A stretch of 64,000 nt of DNA, taken from assembly GCF_900188005.1 (NCBI RefSeq), contig NZ_FZNR01000006.1:1-64000 (forward strand), given 5' to 3'. Below, piece after piece: positions 62,801-64,000 of this stretch. The stretch is from Actinoplanes regularis (GTDB lineage Bacteria > Actinomycetota > Actinomycetes > Mycobacteriales > Micromonosporaceae). The translations under genes were made by a program, and so were the position numbers. The first letter of the stretch is position 1. Every line of letters starts with the position of its first letter. The notes under the pieces are model-generated. The model did not search any database, was not told where the DNA came from, and saw only the letters and a list, made by a program, of their open reading frames with translations.

Positions 62801-64000
62801 ATGCACGATGTTTGGCCGGCGCCGGGTGCCCTTCTGGTCTCGCGGTACCGCCTCGTCACGTTGCTGGAGACCGGCGGCATGGCGCAGGTCTGGCAGGCCA
62901 CCGACGACCTGCTCGACCGCCCGGTCGCGGTCAAGCTCCCGGCCGGCGACATCCGTGCCGCGCACCTGGCCTGGCGGGAGGCGCGCCTCGCGGCCCGGCT
63001 CTCGCACCCGGGCATCGCGGCCGTGCACGACTACCGGGAGGCCGTCCGCCCGGACGGCTCGGTGGTCCCGTTCGTCGTGATGGAGCTGCTCGCCGGCGAG
63101 ACCGTCGCGGCCCGGCTCTGCGACGGCCCGATCCCATGGCCGGCCGCCGCCGCGGTCGGTGCCGCGGTCGCCGGGGCCCTCGCCGCCGCGCACGCCGCCG
63201 GGGTGGTGCACCGGGACATCAAGCCGGGCAACGTGATGCTCTGCGAGGGCGGCGTGAAGCTGCTCGACTTCGGGATCAGCGCGGCCGCCGGGGAGCCGGA
63301 CGACGACGACACCGGGGCCACGTTCGGGACGCCGGCGTACGCCGCCCCGGAGCGCCTGGACGGCAAGCCCGCCGAGCCCGCCACCGACCTGTACGGCCTC
63401 GGGGTGCTGCTCTTCGAGATGGTCGACGGGGAGCCGCCGTACAGCGTGGACACCTGGGAGGAACTGGCCCTGGCCCGCCAGGCCGGGCCCACCACCCTGC
63501 CCCGGGGTCTGCCCGGACCTCTGACCGAGCTCATCCACCGCTGCCTGGACGACGACCCGGAGCGCCGGCCGTCCGCGGCCGAGGCCTGGAAGGCGCTCAC
63601 CGAGCTGGCCCCGTCGCAGAACAAGAGGACGCCGACCGTGCCGCTGCCCGGGGCCCGGCCGACCGGGCACGCCCGGGTTCCGGCCGTGGAGCCGCCCGGG
63701 CCGATCACCCGCGGCCGCAAGATCGCCGTGGGAGCGGCGGTGGCCGCGACGGCTATCGGGTTCCTGGCCCTGGTCCACGTGGTGTCGCAGTCCGGTGACG
63801 ACCTGACCCAGCCCCCGGTGGTGCCCTCGGCCGCACCCTCGGCCACGGCCTTCGCGCAGCCGCCGTCGGCTCCCGCCGTGGAGAAGGCGACCGTGTCCCC
63901 GTCCGTGAAGAGGACGACCGCCTCGCCGACCGTGACGCTGACCGTCGACGCCGCCCTGACACGCGTGCGGACCGCGATCGACCAGGGCGAACGGGCCGGG
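62801..64000 (+). CDS. serine/threonine protein kinase, 3' end beyond the window
   Basis: The reading frame is open to the right edge (400 codons). The kinase domain has a variant glycine loop LLETGGMAQVW (Glu replaces the first Gly), Lys45 in RPVAVKLP, HRDIKPGNVML, LDFGISAAAG and GTPAYAAPERLDG. After a short linker one membrane helix (IAVGAAVAATAIGFLALVHVV) leads to an external Ser/Thr/Pro-rich region ending in VTLTVDAALTRVRTAID, probably the start of a sensor or helical domain. Without the C-terminus the class cannot be completed. Confidence 0.9.
   Translation, partial: MHDVWPAPGALLVSRYRLVTLLETGGMAQVWQATDDLLDRPVAVKLPAGDIRAAHLAWREARLAARLSHPGIAAVHDYREAVRPDGSVVPFVVMELLAGETVAARLCDGPIPWPAAAAVGAAVAGALAAAHAAGVVHRDIKPGNVMLCEGGVKLLDFGISAAAGEPDDDDTGATFGTPAYAAPERLDGKPAEPATDLYGLGVLLFEMVDGEPPYSVDTWEELALARQAGPTTLPRGLPGPLTELIHRCLDDDPERRPSAAEAWKALTELAPSQNKRTPTVPLPGARPTGHARVPAVEPPGPITRGRKIAVGAAVAATAIGFLALVHVVSQSGDDLTQPPVVPSAAPSATAFAQPPSAPAVEKATVSPSVKRTTASPTVTLTVDAALTRVRTAIDQGERAG

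Overview
The window is high-GC DNA with frequent GTG starts, ATGA/GTGA start-stop overlaps, a bald actinobacterial gene style and an actinobacterial GlgE trehalose-glycogen operon. I read it as the chromosome of a filamentous actinomycete, most likely a Micromonosporaceae member (Actinoplanes-like); the genus is inference. No rRNA, tRNA, CRISPR array, transposase or phage gene was seen.

Layout. 1-2.8 kb: 5' part of a SigB/SigF-type sigma factor gene, polyphosphate glucokinase (ppgK), a hypothetical gene with a duplicated tail, and a decayed spermidine-synthase-like gene. 2.9-10.1 kb: glgE-treS-mak-glgB, a complete trehalose to alpha-glucan route. 10.1-12.6 kb: an accessory-looking stretch with imperfect tandem repeats, a long imperfect inverted repeat, a DUF4240 gene and a toxin-antitoxin locus that appears frame-disrupted in both genes. 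12.6-26.1 kb: GNAT enzyme, two PP2C phosphatases, Tex, a membrane Ser/Thr kinase, PspC protein, a three-gene redox cassette (heme-b-type membrane protein, NuoF-like flavo-iron-sulfur protein, exported thioredoxin-like lipoprotein), and secreted proteins. 26.2-30.6 kb: CBM2-GH6 cellulase with a perfect CebR-type operator, and a GAF-GGDEF diguanylate cyclase. 30.6-42 kb: fused alpha-beta glycyl-tRNA synthetase, a two-component system with a DUF2306 membrane protein, an 862-residue protein, a Tat-exported glycerophosphodiesterase and a PiT phosphate transporter. 42.2-45.3 kb: a sugar isomerase plus a secreted sugar dehydrogenase-PKD gene split by one extra base. 45.4-55 kb: a reductive pyrimidine (or hydantoin-like) catabolic locus: MocR regulator, class III aminotransferase, beta-ureidopropionase, dihydropyrimidinase, luciferase-like oxidoreductase and a complete ABC importer. 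55-64 kb: small unknown genes, a cyclic-di-GMP pair (PAS-GGDEF and GGDEF-EAL), a secreted protein and the start of another Ser/Thr kinase running off the window.

How it fits together. PpgK makes glucose 6-phosphate; TreS, Mak, GlgE and GlgB turn trehalose into branched alpha-glucan. GlpQ plus PiT can release and import phosphate. The cellulase is probably repressed by a CebR-like regulator until cello-oligosaccharide appears. The pyrimidine locus reads as import, ring opening, decarbamoylation and transamination of beta-alanine. Signalling is dense: two kinases, two phosphatases, one two-component pair and three GGDEF proteins.

A repeated promoter design stands out: at least six genes (both strands) have a TANNNT-like -10 element 6 or 7 bases before the start codon and no Shine-Dalgarno sequence, which predicts leaderless mRNAs and was used to choose starts.
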